From positions 11,594,001 through 11,658,000 of the forward strand of contig NC_065877.1 in assembly GCF_933775445.1 (NCBI RefSeq): a stretch of DNA of 64,000 bases. Direction: 5' to 3'. The notes under the pieces were generated by a model. It was not told the DNA's origin. It made no database searches and saw only the letters and a list, made by a program, of their open reading frames with translations. The DNA comes from Argentina anserina. Taxonomy: Eukaryota > Streptophyta > Magnoliopsida > Rosales > Rosaceae. How positions within the stretch are numbered: the stretch's first letter is position 1; every line of letters begins with the position of its first letter. This document shows positions 11,291 through 23,110 of this stretch, piece by piece. A program made the translations under genes and the position numbers.

Positions 11291-14200
11291 AATTCACTCT
11301 GCCATGGAAATAATTCGACAAAAGATGACTAAAAAATAAATCCTTCTGCTGAAAAAATTACTGAAAAGATGAAAATAAAAGAAAAAACCAAAAATCGGTT
11401 TGACCAGTGGGCACCCAGAAATTTGATCTGGGCACCCCCTTCTTTTCCAACCCATTTCTTGTTGAGAGACCAAGCAACTTAGCCCCCCATGCATGTTCTC
11501 TTCCATAGCATGACCCACGCCAGCGCTAATCCCCAAAACCGACAGCGCCTCTCCTGCTCCAGATCGCGTTTTCCTCCTCTGCCGGCAACCCAGCGCCTCC
11601 GGCGAAGGACCATCACTGCATGCATGACGGCCCCCTTGCTTTGCTCGTCGTCCTTTGTGGTTCAATCCGGTTTCTAGCTCCAACGACGCCTTGAAGCCCA
11701 GTGCCTCTCAACCCGCGACCCGGATTTGCAGACCCAACTCGGTCGTTGTTCTCTGACTTGACCATGAAAAAGAGAGGATTTTACCTCTAAGGTAAATCAG
11801 TAAAATAGGGGCATGATAATTTTTTCCCCATGTAAAAAAGTGTGTTACTGATCCAGTAATCTTTATATTAATTTTTACTGTTTTTCTATATGGTTTTTGT
11901 GAACTAATCATATATTTCTATTTTTCTTGTCATTAATTGCACGACAAACAAAATTGAATGGCGAGAGTTACTTCACAACGCATTTGCGGAATCAAGCATG
12001 ATCGTGGAATTAAGCAAGAGCAACTATTATGCTATTTATTTGGCAAACAACCAAGTATGTTTAAATCGGGAACTTTCATGCAATTCAAAATTATTTTGAA
12101 TTTTTTCTTTCATCGGAGACTTTCAACATTTCTTTCCTTTTTCAACCCAATTCTTTCATCTCTCGGGTGGTATACATGGATATGTGTACCCTGGTACCGA
12201 GTTTTAGGAGCGGCTGAGATTGCCGCTGTTACCATCCGTAGTCGTTTTGTGTAGCTACAAGTTTGAAAAAAAAAGGACAATCAGTTTGCGATGGAAATTG
12301 TCACTTATACCATCTGTTTGTGACGGAAATTATCACTTATACTAAGGTGATGGAATTTGTCACGATTTATTGAATTGAGTTACCATATTTTAGGACAAAC
12401 CTACAATTCAGTACTTGAAAGTTGTATCGTAATGATACTAGTGAATCTTCCCTCTTGTTGACCGCAACATGCGTCTGAAATTTAGTATTTCCAGATTAAT
12501 TTTTTTTGTGCAACATCGTTTCATTGAAAGACAGAAACATTATGGTCAAAATATACAAGAGCGAGATATGAGAAGCTCTTAAAACAAGACACTCATTATA
12601 TGGAAGAACATGCGAATATCTTCTCACTATTTCGGATTTCAAAACAATTATTTATTGCGGTTATAAAATAAAAAGAATGAAGCATAAAGCTTCGGTTAAT
12701 AGTCTGAATGACTACATATCTGTTTATTCCTAAGTTTCTATGACTAATGTTACTTAGTCGCCGCATTTTTAAATTGGTTCATGGTCAAGATCTCAATCCA
12801 ATTGTTGGCTATAAAATTCTCATGTAGTTCAAGTAAACGAACATACGAGAATGTCACGATGTATTTTATGGGTTTCAATACCAAAAGCAATATGTTAATG
12901 CAATGTAACACATTACATACTACATGACACTACCTACATAAGCTCACAATTTTAATTGTGGCATAAGTCAGGCTTACACGATCTTTGTATGGTGCAATGC
13001 ACACTTATATGATCTTTGATGTTGTTATTATACATCTGTTTCGGTTCTCCATAATCTTTGGCATATTTGGTCATCATCTATTGATTTTGATCAACACTTT
13101 AGAAATTAACATTGTAAAACGCTGAATGACTCCGAGCCATGAGCGTTTTCTCTCAGCTTTATTTCGAACCGACAATGCTTGTTATGATGAAGCCTTGATT
13201 GATGTCTTGTTATGACATGTTTCCACCTTGTTTTAATGATGATTTGTAGTGTTTTATGCCATGTAATTCACTTTATATCCCACCGTTTCAAAATATGGTA
13301 ATGTTTTTCACAAAGTTCGAATTGAACTAACGATCGTACAAGATTAGGGGAGTGACAAACTATAACAGGTTCATGAGTTACGTCGTTGGCAGCATCGCCA
13401 AGATGTTCTGTCCGCCACCTGGCTTTACCCCTAATGGCATCAAAAATTGGCCGAGCTCTTGTCTCGGCCCCTAGGCATCTAGCAGCCCCTGCAACCTCCA
13501 TGCAGGTCCCCCGCAACCTCCTCCGCACGACCTCCTCACGAACTCCTAGTATTTTTTGCTCTATTTTTTTTACAGACCCGACAACCCTTTTGGGTATGTC
13601 TTGGCAACATTGATCATTGTATTTGCATCTATGTTGTATATGCATAATATTTGCATGTCAAATCACTCGTGAATTACGTTTGACAGTCTCAAACCCTTAA
13701 GTAACATTAAGCGGCTGTTTAGGACTATATTAGTGACTTGCTGAGTTTTATATTGTGATATTTATGTGTTCTGGCCTAATACTACTTGTCTCCATATTCT
13801 TGTTTATAAATCTGTTAAAGAGACGTTGAGTGCATAGCTAAAAAAAAGCTATTAATAGATTTAGTATTTTAGTCCATTGTGACTACGATGAGTAGATCAT
13901 CACATAGAATTAGGCCTCATCCCGCAAGCCTGATGGGCTTTTACCAGGCCCGGTTCGCGAGAAAACCCACTTCCGTGGGTAAAGGGCCGAGCTTAGTATA
14001 GAGGTGTGAAATTCGGCCCGGCCCTCCAAAAGCCCGCACAAAAAAAATTATACATGCATATAATTTATGATACATATATTAATTATGTCTTTTTTGGTAA
14101 TAATATTACATAAATATTATATATGTCAATAATACTAGATTTAAAATTTCATATTTTTTTATATTATAACATTATATTAGATTTAAAATAAAATTGTAGC

Positions 14201-14330
14201 ATTATGAAGCAACTATATCGGTTACGAGTCAGCTCCAGCTCCAGCTCCAGCTCCAGTTTGTATTTTATTGGTGGGCAAGACTTCTCAACCAAATTTCCCC
14301 TCCAACAGACTTCGACAACGTTTCTTCTTA
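11291..14330. other. Gene-poor interval with TE debris
   Basis: No host gene recognised. 11400-11710 is GC-rich and resembles the 5' leader of a copia element. A GC-rich stretch at 13380-13560 has no recognisable product. At about 13905-14040 there is CGGCCCGG-rich sequence with a TAGAGGTGTGAAATTCGG start, like the ends of hAT elements, but no partner end was found. A CAGCTC hexamer repeat (about 14230-14256) lies just before the CACTA element. Confidence 0.4.
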
Positions 14331-15068
14331 CACTACACCAAATATATGCTTTAGAGGCAGCTACAAATCGTCTCTAATAAATTAATAGTGACAAATAATT
14401 ACTTAAAGACGCCTCTAATTGTATGAGTGGTGAAGTAAATAATTGCCACTATAAATCGCGTCTCTAAAGCCTGATAGGGACACTTTGGTTGAAGAAATCG
14501 TCATTAATATTATATCTCTGTCACATGTACAAGAGTAGGTAAAGACAATTTAATTCACCTCCACTGCTTTTAGAGATGAAAGTGGACATCCACTTGGCAT
14601 ATTCACAATCTTTAATTCTTTTTGTTCTTTCTTGGGGATTTTCTTATTCAATTTTTTTAATTTAAAATTAAGTAAATATAAAACACATAAGATTATGTTT
14701 TGCAGAAATTATGATAATAACATGAAATATTCAAATTCATATAAAAATTATATTGTTGTTTACAAATCCCCTCAACTGGGTTTTAACGTATGTATCTAAT
14801 ATCAATACCTTAGTATCTAAACTATATACAACAAGGCATTGAACAAACTACAAATCCTATGATACTCTGCACTGGTTCAAAAATATGTTGAAAATACTGG
14901 ATCTATAAGTCTGTCTAAACCAGTGGTAGGCTAGGATAGGCATGTCGCAATTGCATCGTTTGCCTTCACATGCAACAAATTCTTGTTGGATTCGCTAGAG
15001 TTGCTTAGTTGAAATCTTATTGTTGGTATCTAGTCTCCAACTCCATTTACCTTTGCAAGTAAGCATAA

Positions 15069-15286
15069 TATAACGGACCTAGCCATTCGGCTGCCACACT
15101 TGGTCCGTGCAGCGCTCAATCCCCATGGAGCCAGCCTTATCCAACCGGGGCGGCATGCCTGAACCCATCGGAAGGAGCAGCCATATATCTCCCACACATT
15201 GAATCTTGGAGCAAATCCCACATATGCTCGATATTCTTTTAACCAGCGACGCGCACGATCGACACTCCCAAAATACGGACGTGACA
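15069..15286 (-). repeat. Retrozyme LTR A, internally deleted
   Basis: About 218 bp against 352 bp for LTRs B and C. The missing ~135 bp corresponds to the hammerhead region and its 5' flank (between the CCAGCCTTATCCAAC segment and the GGCATGCCTGAAC segment), so this LTR has lost its ribozyme. Confidence 0.85.
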
Positions 15287-15594
15287 TCCTCCCCCACCAA
15301 ACTTGGTGTACGTCCTCGTACACAGCATCTTCACTTGCGGCACACGTATCCCTTGTACGCCCGCGATGCCTAGAGCGACGAAAAGGAGTTCCCAAAGATT
15401 GCCCAACAATGACTTTGCGCCGGATCTCTTGTCCTGGCCTTTGCCACGGATCCTCTCGTCCGGTCCTTCCTTCCGGAGGCGACCCTGCCTACTCGACTCC
15501 CCCACGAAGCCCCCTGTATCTTGGGGACACGACGACACATGTGAGCGCTTGGCGAACACAACGACAGCGATGTTGAGGTGGCTCTGATAGCACT

Positions 15595-15946
15595 TATCAA
15601 GGACCTAGCCCTTCGGCTGCAACACTTGGTCCGTGCGGCGCTCCATCCCCATAGAGCCAGCCTTATCTAACGGGGCAATACACTTGTTTCGCCCTGCCTT
15701 GGGCTCTTCAGGGGATCAGCTCCAGACCCCTACTTGTGTGTAGGGCGGCCAACTCGCCTCTTTGACGTTAAGTCCTCGACCAACGACAAGCTCTCTGAAT
15801 TGAACCGAGTCGGCATGCCTGAACTCCTCGGAATGAGCAGCCATATATCTCCCACACATTGAATCTTGGAGCAAATCCCACAGATGCTTGATGTTCTTTT
15901 AACCAGCGACGCCCACGATCGACACTCTCAAAATAAGGACGTGACA
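15595..15946 (-). repeat. Retrozyme LTR B
   Basis: A 352-bp LTR shared between the two internal regions of the array. On the minus strand it begins TGTCACGTCC and ends close to CTTGATA, a degraded form of the terminal TGACA. It contains a hammerhead at 15681-15738. Confidence 0.88.
15681..15738 (-). ncRNA. Type III hammerhead ribozyme in LTR B
   Basis: On the minus strand: stem III strand CACAAGU, cleavage-site A (GUA), stem I GGGGUC closed by loop UGGAGCU and GAUCCC (6 bp with one G-U), core CUGAAGA, stem II GCCC-AAGGCA-GGGC (4 perfect pairs), GAA, then the closing stem III strand ACAAGUG. The core fits the CUGANGA...GAA consensus; position 7 tolerates any base. Stem III is weak: the AA/AA in its middle cannot pair. 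Expected role is self-cleavage of the transcript; activity is untested. Confidence 0.8.
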
Positions 15947-16254
15947 TCCTCCCCCACCAAACTTGGTGTACGTCCTCGTACACAGCATCCTCATTTGCGG
16001 CCCGCGTATCCCTTGTACGCCCGCGATGCCTAGAGCGACGAAAAGGAGTTCCCAAAGATCGCCCAACAATGACTTCGCGCCGGATCTCTCGTCTTTGCCT
16101 TTTCCACGGATCCTCTCGTCCGGTCCTCCCTTCTGGAGGCGACCCTGCCTACTCGACTCCCCCACGGAGCCCCCTGTATCTTGGGGACATGACGACACAT
16201 GTGAGCGCTTGGCGGATACAACGACAGTGATGTTGAGGCGGCTCTGATACCACT

Positions 16255-16606
16255 TATCACAGACCTAGCCCTTCGGCTGCCACACTTGGTCCGTGCGGCG
16301 CTCCATCCCCATGGAGCCAGCCTTATATAACGGGGTAATACACTGGTTTCGCCCTGCCTTGGGCTCTTCAGGGGATCAGCTCCAGACCCCTACTTGTGTG
16401 TAGGGCGGCTAACTCACCTCTTTGATGTTAAGTCCTCGACCAACGACAAGCTCTTCGAATTGAACCGGAACGGCATGCCTGAACTCCTCGGAAGGAGAAG
16501 CCATATATCTCCCACACATTGAATCTTGGAGCAAATCCCACATATGCTTGATGTTCTTTTAACCAGCGACGCCCACGATCGACACTCTCAAAATAGGGAC
16601 GTGACA
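16255..16606 (-). repeat. Retrozyme LTR C (5' LTR of the array)
   Basis: A 352-bp LTR; on the minus strand it starts TGTCACGTCC at 16606 and ends CTGTGATA at 16255, directly followed by the primer site. It contains a hammerhead at 16341-16398. Confidence 0.88.
16341..16398 (-). ncRNA. Type III hammerhead ribozyme in LTR C
   Basis: Same fold as in LTR B: stem III CACAAGU with ACCAGUG, cleavage triplet GUA, stem I GGGGUC/GAUCCC with a 7-nt loop, core CUGAAGA, stem II GCCC/GGGC with loop AAGGCA, then GAA. All catalytic nucleotides (C3, G5, G8, G12 in hammerhead numbering) are present. Two mismatches in stem III (A-A, A-C) probably reduce stability of the single unit. Confidence 0.8.
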
Positions 16607-19600
16607 ATAAGCTCTTCTATGTGATCTATGCATTTCACAATGACAGCCCTCATCGATCCAAATTTCTTTTTCAGCATACTAATCCTGTTTTTGAAAAAAA
16701 AAAAAAAAGATCAACCCTCATCAATCTAGCTGTTGTTCTTATATGTCTGTATAGTTCTAGCCATAGTTCTATGTATAAAAATATTGATGCTCTCTCTACT
16801 AATTAGTAGAAAAATATATGTATAAATCCTAGAAAAAAAAATATATATATATAAATCCTAAAACATGAACATATATATACAACAAAAAGTGCAGAATACC
16901 TTTTCCAGAATAAGATGCCATGAGAATCAATCAACTGTACAAAACCAATATATATGAACAAGTTCAAAACTTGATATTCCATCCTACAAACCATTAATTT
17001 GTATAAACTATATGATGGAAGCATCACAGTGATCTTCAAGACAAAATCAGCAAGCAAAGTGGTTCAAAGTAAGAGCATCAAGAACCCGAAACCTTTTCAT
17101 TTTATAACTTACCACTAAGGATCGACGGATTATAATTTTTATCACATTATTAAATACGAGAAGATAGTAAACCCAATATAGCTAAGGAATCATACCTTAC
17201 TTTAAATTGGGGATTAAACCAGGAGGCTCACGTTGAAGCCTGAATAGTAAAATATTGATGATTTACTGCTTTTTTATTCTATAACTGTCTTAGGTAGACA
17301 GAATGCATTGAACAATCTTTCAATATCAAAGAGTCCACTACATTGTAGCTGTCAAGCAAGATATTATGCACATATCAGGTATAAAACTCATACCCTAAAA
17401 GTACAAGATGAAATGTGGTTAGGAACTTAATTAGATAATGTAAAACAATTAGAAAACCACACACATACACATGATTTGTTAACTACAGTGGAAACATTCT
17501 TCAAAGTAAAAACCAATGCGAGACTTTTAACGTAGGCCACACGACATCAAATACACTAATGATCAATAGAGATATAGAATACACAAGTATAGATACTAAC
17601 ACGATCTCTTTATCAGCACTACACGCTAACTACATCAACACTAAATCTAAACTATATAATCATACTAGATCTAATGTATGAAGGACTAAACACGATCAAG
17701 TCTCTCTTCAACTTCGATAGTCACTGATCTCAATGAGTGACACATATGAACATGAGATGAATGAATATTTCAAACAAAAACCACATATTTTGATTGACCA
17801 TAAAGGTCATTTGATTCTCAAGTGCAACAGTGCAAATAAGAATCAATACTTCTTGTTAAGCACACAACCAAATATAAAATGATGCAATTAAGATTAGAGC
17901 TTTCACAAGTAGAAGTATTAACATAACCTCTTTACTAGCATTACAAGCTAACTTGTGAAAAACTCTATTACAATGAGCACTACATCGATATATGAGAGTT
18001 AGGTGATGAAAATAAACGTAGAGGTATTACAACCTATTCTATATACTCCCAATCTCTAACTTTCACAATTTCTCAAATGCCTATTTATAGGAGAAGAAAC
18101 TTCTCCCCCTCACTTAAAGCATATCTCATACAAAAAAGAAAACATATCAATCAACAAATCAGCTATAATTTGGGAAAGTATTTTTCCATTTTAAAACACA
18201 ATAATTTTAAGCAAATTAGATATTTTCCAAAAAAAAAAACATCTTCTTAAAAACTGTTTTTCAACAATATTAAGTATGATATGCATGAATGCAATTTTAC
18301 CTTAAAATACAACTCATGAGATCAATGACTAAGATCAATCACCACGGCTTGAATCTTGAATCTTCAATCAATTTGAATATTTGACAAGTTCCTTTATCGG
18401 TTTGATTTCTCATTTCTTATTGAAATAACCTGCAATAAAAATTAATATCAAGATCTAATAAATAAGGAAACAATGTCATAATCACAATATGACTTCTTTT
18501 CTTACGCACCAAATAGTAGAATAAGGAATCTAATTCCAATATTAATATCAATAAAATTAGCATTAATAAAGGAATTTAATTAGATAATCAAGAACATCAA
18601 AACCTATTCAAATTAGGTTTCTTTCCTTTTGGCACATGTAAGTCCTAATCAAATTAGAACTTTTTTATAAGCACATCACCTTAATTCTATAAGATAATTC
18701 TAATTCAACAAAATTAGAATTAAAGATAGAAAAATACAACCAACTAAGGAACCGTATGCACATCACACTTTGTATATGAATGTCAACATAAATATATACT
18801 TTTCATACTCTAAAACCAAATTTGGGGTTAACATACCGAAAGCTATATATTTAATTACAGTTCAATACCATAAAAAGTCTTAACAGAAACCAACAAAAAC
18901 AAGGAAGCATTTTTCTGCTAATAGGTTAATCTTCACATCGCTTATTCCTGTCCAATATAACAGAACTTTTTCCTGGAAACTCAATTTTACAAGCAAAGCA
19001 ACAATATAAAGTATAAACATATACATTTGATATGTTACTTTAACTAACAATAGAACATATTAACTAAAGGTCCAACTCTCAGGTCCAACGCGTACATATT
19101 GTGATCCACTTACACTTCTTGCTAGATAGTGTGTTGACTAACACTTTTCTTGGTAATCATATGTCATTTAAAATTTAAAGGTTAGTTTGGAAGAGTGTTA
19201 TCAGTTAAGCTTAAAATCAAAAGAGTATGAGCAATGTAATACTAGTGGGAGTGTGAGCTGTGATGTTATAGAGCTCCCAATCGCAATTGTATCCATACAA
19301 GAAAACACTGATATGAGAATTCATTGCTAGCTTGAAATAAGGAGTATATTGAACTGAGATATAACATTTAATGCAAATTGTTCAAGAAATAATTAAAACC
19401 ATTCATCTATTAGTGTAACAAGTTCTATTGAATCATACAAAAACCATCTACTTTTCCAATTGAATAGGAACCCAATAGAAAACCTGCTTTCGGGGAGCCA
19501 AGTTATAAACAGATTCTTCAATCTGGGATCCTTTAATTTTTAACATAAGAGAAGCAGCAAAATCAGTAGACTAGCTTTGATGCTCAAAATAACATAAGAA

Positions 19601-20319
19601 AATGGGTAATTTCATTTTCATCTCTGTTACTTGCCCTGCGTCAATTTCATAGTTAGCCAGGATTCTATCTTTCTTTGATTATAAAATTTGCAGATAATCA
19701 AATACAACTGTCCAAAAATTTGCGCGTAAAACTTCTCGAAAGATTAGAATTTGAGTTTGCGGCCAAACAATTTATGTCGCCTCATTCCGTCTCTATTTAC
19801 ATTAGAGACGCACTTGTATTCGCCTGTATAACTTAGTAGAGACAGACCAAAAATATTCGTCCCTAATAAAAATACTAGAGACGATTCTATTAATTTGTTA
19901 CGTCTCTAACATATACATTTGGTGTAGTGTTAAAAGAAAGGTGAAGGCCGGCGGTCCCCTCACTACATCCAAAGAGGTGGAGATTGTTTTTAGACAAATG
20001 AGACTGAGACGGCTTATTTGGAATCTTTCAGCTTCAAATAAGATCAGCTTCTTTAATAAGAAACACTGTTCATGAATTATCATTACAGCAGTAATATGAA
20101 GAATCTTGTCCTATTCGGCTGTCCCAATATTTTATCACAGCAGTAACATAAGAATCTTGACCCAAGTCACTAACTTAAATTGTAACCGATGATTAAATAA
20201 GAAAAGCATGTTCATATGCTAACATGTACTTCACCATTACTAAACCAGTGATTACCAAACCACTGTTCGATCATAGAAAAGACCGAAACTAAGGAATAGA
20301 TAGCTGATCGATAAAGAAC

Positions 20320-22138
20320 ATGGCAGCTAATTGTGATACTTTCGATTCCCAATATGATCGGCTCAAAGAGGTTAAAGAGTTCGACGAATCAAAGATGGGC
20401 GTAAAGGGCCTCTCCGACTCTGGCATCACTTCTATTCCTCGCTTCTTCATACATCCACTCGAAACTTTACCTTGTAATAACTCGAACTCTAGCACCAACA
20501 CTACCTCCATCCCCCTACTCGACTTGGCCAACCTCAATTCCCCAACTCACCGTCCCAAAATCATTGAACACATCAAAGAAGCTGCAGCCTCATGGGGATT
20601 TTTCCAAGTCATCAACCACGGTATACCAGCAACGATCCTTGATGAGACAATCCGAAGCATCACAGCCTTCCATGAGCAACCACACGAGATCAAAGCCATA
20701 CATTACAGACGCCAAGAGCACCATGGAGTCATGTTCACAAGCAACAATGACTTGTACCGGAGTAAGGCGGCCACCTGGCACGACTCCCTTCAGGTGCGCG
20801 CGAGGTCCCTGCCCAAAAGGCTCCAGGGTCTTATATATTCAGATCCCCTTTTCTCTAAATATGCTGTTGATCCCTCAAATATATATAGTTTTTTTCTTTC
20901 TGGCCGGAAGGTCTAAAACCTACTTAATACGTAATACTTTGATCGTGAAACTGCTTAGTACGTATCGGTCCAAACATATATTTAGAGAATTAATCTAAAT
21001 TAGCAATTCTAATGATATGGTCATTTAATTTTGGGGTAAATGCGTCGATCGATATATTTTAGGATATGATAGGGAGGTCTATGCTTTGATTTTAACATGA
21101 ATAGACAACCTATCACAAAGAGGAATGCATTGAATTGTAACAATACGTATCTACTAATTAATTTAATTTCTCTAGCTTATTTGATATCTGTGTTATTTAT
21201 AAACGTTAAAGTATTTTATTTTACACGAATAGCTATAGTACTGATTCCATGTTGAATACTGGGATGAAGATAACAATTTGAGATTAATTAATGAGGTAAA
21301 TCAGGTGTTCATGGCACCAGAGGAGCAGAAGGTCGAGGAGGATATCCCAGAGATTTGTCGCAAGGAGATTATTGCATGGGACTTTCATGCAACCAAAGTA
21401 GCGGAGGGGTTATTTGAGTTGTTGGAAGAGGGGCTTGGTTTGGAAGCTGGGAAGTTCAAGGAGTTGGGTTTTATGAAAGCTAGGTTATTTTTGGGGCACT
21501 GCTATCCCTACTGTCCGCAACCAGATCTGACAGTGGGGATAAAATCTCATACAGATGCAGGTTTGACGGTGTTGTTGCAGAACCAGGTCGGAGGGTTGCA
21601 AGTGAAGCATGGGAGTGAGTGGGTAGATGTCCAGCCCTTGCCTGGGGCACTGACTATTAATATTGGCGACTTCATACAGGTTCCATTAATTAGTTCGATC
21701 ATTTTACTTCCAACATAACCATAAAATTAGTTCATTACTAATTGCTAGCGTCCCCGTGAAAGCTAATTGCTAGCGTCCCCGTGAAAGCTCGATCGTCACA
21801 TTATATAAACTATTAATTTCACCTATAATTAAATTTCTGTTCGCATAATTTTTAGGTTGTGACTTACCATTTCTTCACAGATCATATCAAATGGGGAGTA
21901 TCAGAGCGTGGAGCATCGAGTATTGGCAAATTCATCGAAGCAAGCAAGAATCTCAGTGTTGAATTTTAACAACTTAGGGGGTTGGAAAGAGTCGGATGAA
22001 TTTGGGCCATTCCCTGAATTATTGTCAACAGAGAAACCAGCCCTGTATCGAGGATTTACTGTGCCAGAGTTCCTTCAGAGCTTCTACAGCAAAGGATTAG
22101 ATGGCAAAAACATAGTAGAAAGAGTTACACTGCACTAG
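20320..22138 (+). CDS. 2-oxoglutarate/Fe(II)-dependent dioxygenase, ACC-oxidase-homolog type
   Basis: Predicted cytosolic oxygenase of 368 residues, the usual family size. Exons 20320-20793, 21305-21679 and 21881-22138, both introns GT/AG and phase 0. The N-terminal DIOX_N domain includes IPLLDLANL and WGFFQVINHGIP. The C-terminal 2OG-FeII oxygenase domain supplies the iron ligands His240 and Asp242 (HTDAG) and His295 (VEH), and the 2-oxoglutarate-binding Arg306-x-Ser308. The DRLKEVKEFDESKMGVKGL start is typical of proteins annotated as 1-aminocyclopropane-1-carboxylate oxidase homologs. They are not true ACC oxidases, and their substrates are mostly unknown. A paralogue with identical exon lengths lies at 43284. 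It begins 390 bp after the CACTA element. Confidence 0.92.
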
Positions 22139-23110
22139 CTAGTAGTACTAAACTACTAATAATAAATGTACGTAAATTAAAAATAAATGTCATTGAAGTA
22201 TCTGTCTAGTGAAATGGATGAATAATATCACTCCGTGAGACGGTGAGCGTATGTTTGTTTTTGGTTTTGCAAGTCCGAACTATACAGTATATTTTTTTTG
22301 GTCTTTTTAAAAAAAAGTAATACTATAGTATTTTCAATGTTTTAAAATGTGAATGCGTACCCGAAGCGTTTTTTTGAGAGACTTGAGCCTTAAAACTTGA
22401 AGCGCAGTAGGCGTAAGCTTTATGTTATAAAAAATTAGTAGTTAAATGTGTAAATATTTAATTATACACATACAAAAAGAAAAAATATATATAAGAACTT
22501 ACCAATTTATTATATTTTGATTTAATGAAAATTCATAATCTAAGCGTTTTAGATAGTTTTTATCAATTTAAATACACTATATGTATAAATATAAAAATAT
22601 ATTTAAAAAATTATTTTCTAAGGTGTAGTAAAATGCGTAAAAAGAAGAAAAACGTAGCTATAGACTTACGCTTTTAAGCCTCACTGTCTAGACTGAAAAA
22701 TAGAGACGTTATATAAGTAACTTTAAGTTTTTTAAGCCTCAGATAAGTCTTGAGATGAGTTTTTTTTCTTAAAATATTGAGTACGTTTGAGCTTCTTTTA
22801 AGTAGTTTGGCGAGAGTAGAAAAATTGAAGATTTTGGCTTTTCTCATTCAACGTAGGGAAACTCAAACTGTGGATTACAACATGTGACTCTTGTGAGAGA
22901 TCATTAACAAACAAAAAACCTGTGAGAGATTAGAACTGTGCTAGAGAGTTATTTGATCAAGAGATTAAGGCTGTATTGATGAGCCATTGATTTATCCTAC
23001 TGTGTTGTAATTGTAGAGTAGCTTACGTCAACTTGTTTACTTATATAGAGCACAAGATAGTTGTGAGTTGTGACAAAGAGCAATAAGCTTTGTGAGATTG
23101 ACAAGCCGTG
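22139..23110. other. Intergenic, AT-rich, possible MITE
   Basis: No gene is seen. At 22336-22781 the ends form an imperfect inverted repeat (CAATGTTTTAAAAT on the left, the complement of TTAAAATATTG on the right) around sequence with GGCGTAAGC and AAGCCTCA blocks, a pattern seen in plant MITEs. No target duplication could be defined. Confidence 0.35.

Larger units (their letters stand above)
15069..16606 (-). mobile_element. Retrozyme array, three LTRs and two internal regions
   Basis: Structure in window order: LTR A (15069-15286), internal (15287-15594), LTR B (15595-15946), internal (15947-16254), LTR C (16255-16606). Read on the minus strand each internal region begins with a primer site for initiator tRNA-Met (TGGTATCAGAGC exact at 16241-16252; one mismatch at 15581-15592) and ends with the purine tract GGTGGGGGAGGA. 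The array is flanked by a 4-bp duplication ATAA (15065-15068 and 16607-16610). There is no protein-coding gene; the open frames on both strands are incidental. The LTR-internal-LTR-internal-LTR order suggests unequal recombination or insertion of a dimeric cDNA. Confidence 0.88.
14331..19929. mobile_element. CACTA (En/Spm) DNA transposon, 5.6 kb, non-autonomous
   Basis: The left end reads CACTACACCAAATATATG and the right end is its imperfect inverted copy (complement CACTACACCAAATGTATATG). Both ends are flanked by the same 3-bp duplication, TTA (14328-14330 and 19930-19932), as expected for this superfamily. Subterminal zones at both ends repeat CGTCTCTA/TAGAGAC in both orientations, typical transposase-binding arrays. 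No TnpA or TnpD coding sequence is visible inside, so it would depend on another element for movement. A retrozyme array occupies 15069-16606; the remainder is AT-rich and non-coding. Confidence 0.9.

Noticed and set aside
15030..16260. Overlapping open frames of 73-125 codons on both strands
   Set aside because: They fall in repeated LTR and internal segments, occur on both strands at once, start mid-repeat and have no known domain; they reflect GC-rich retrozyme sequence.
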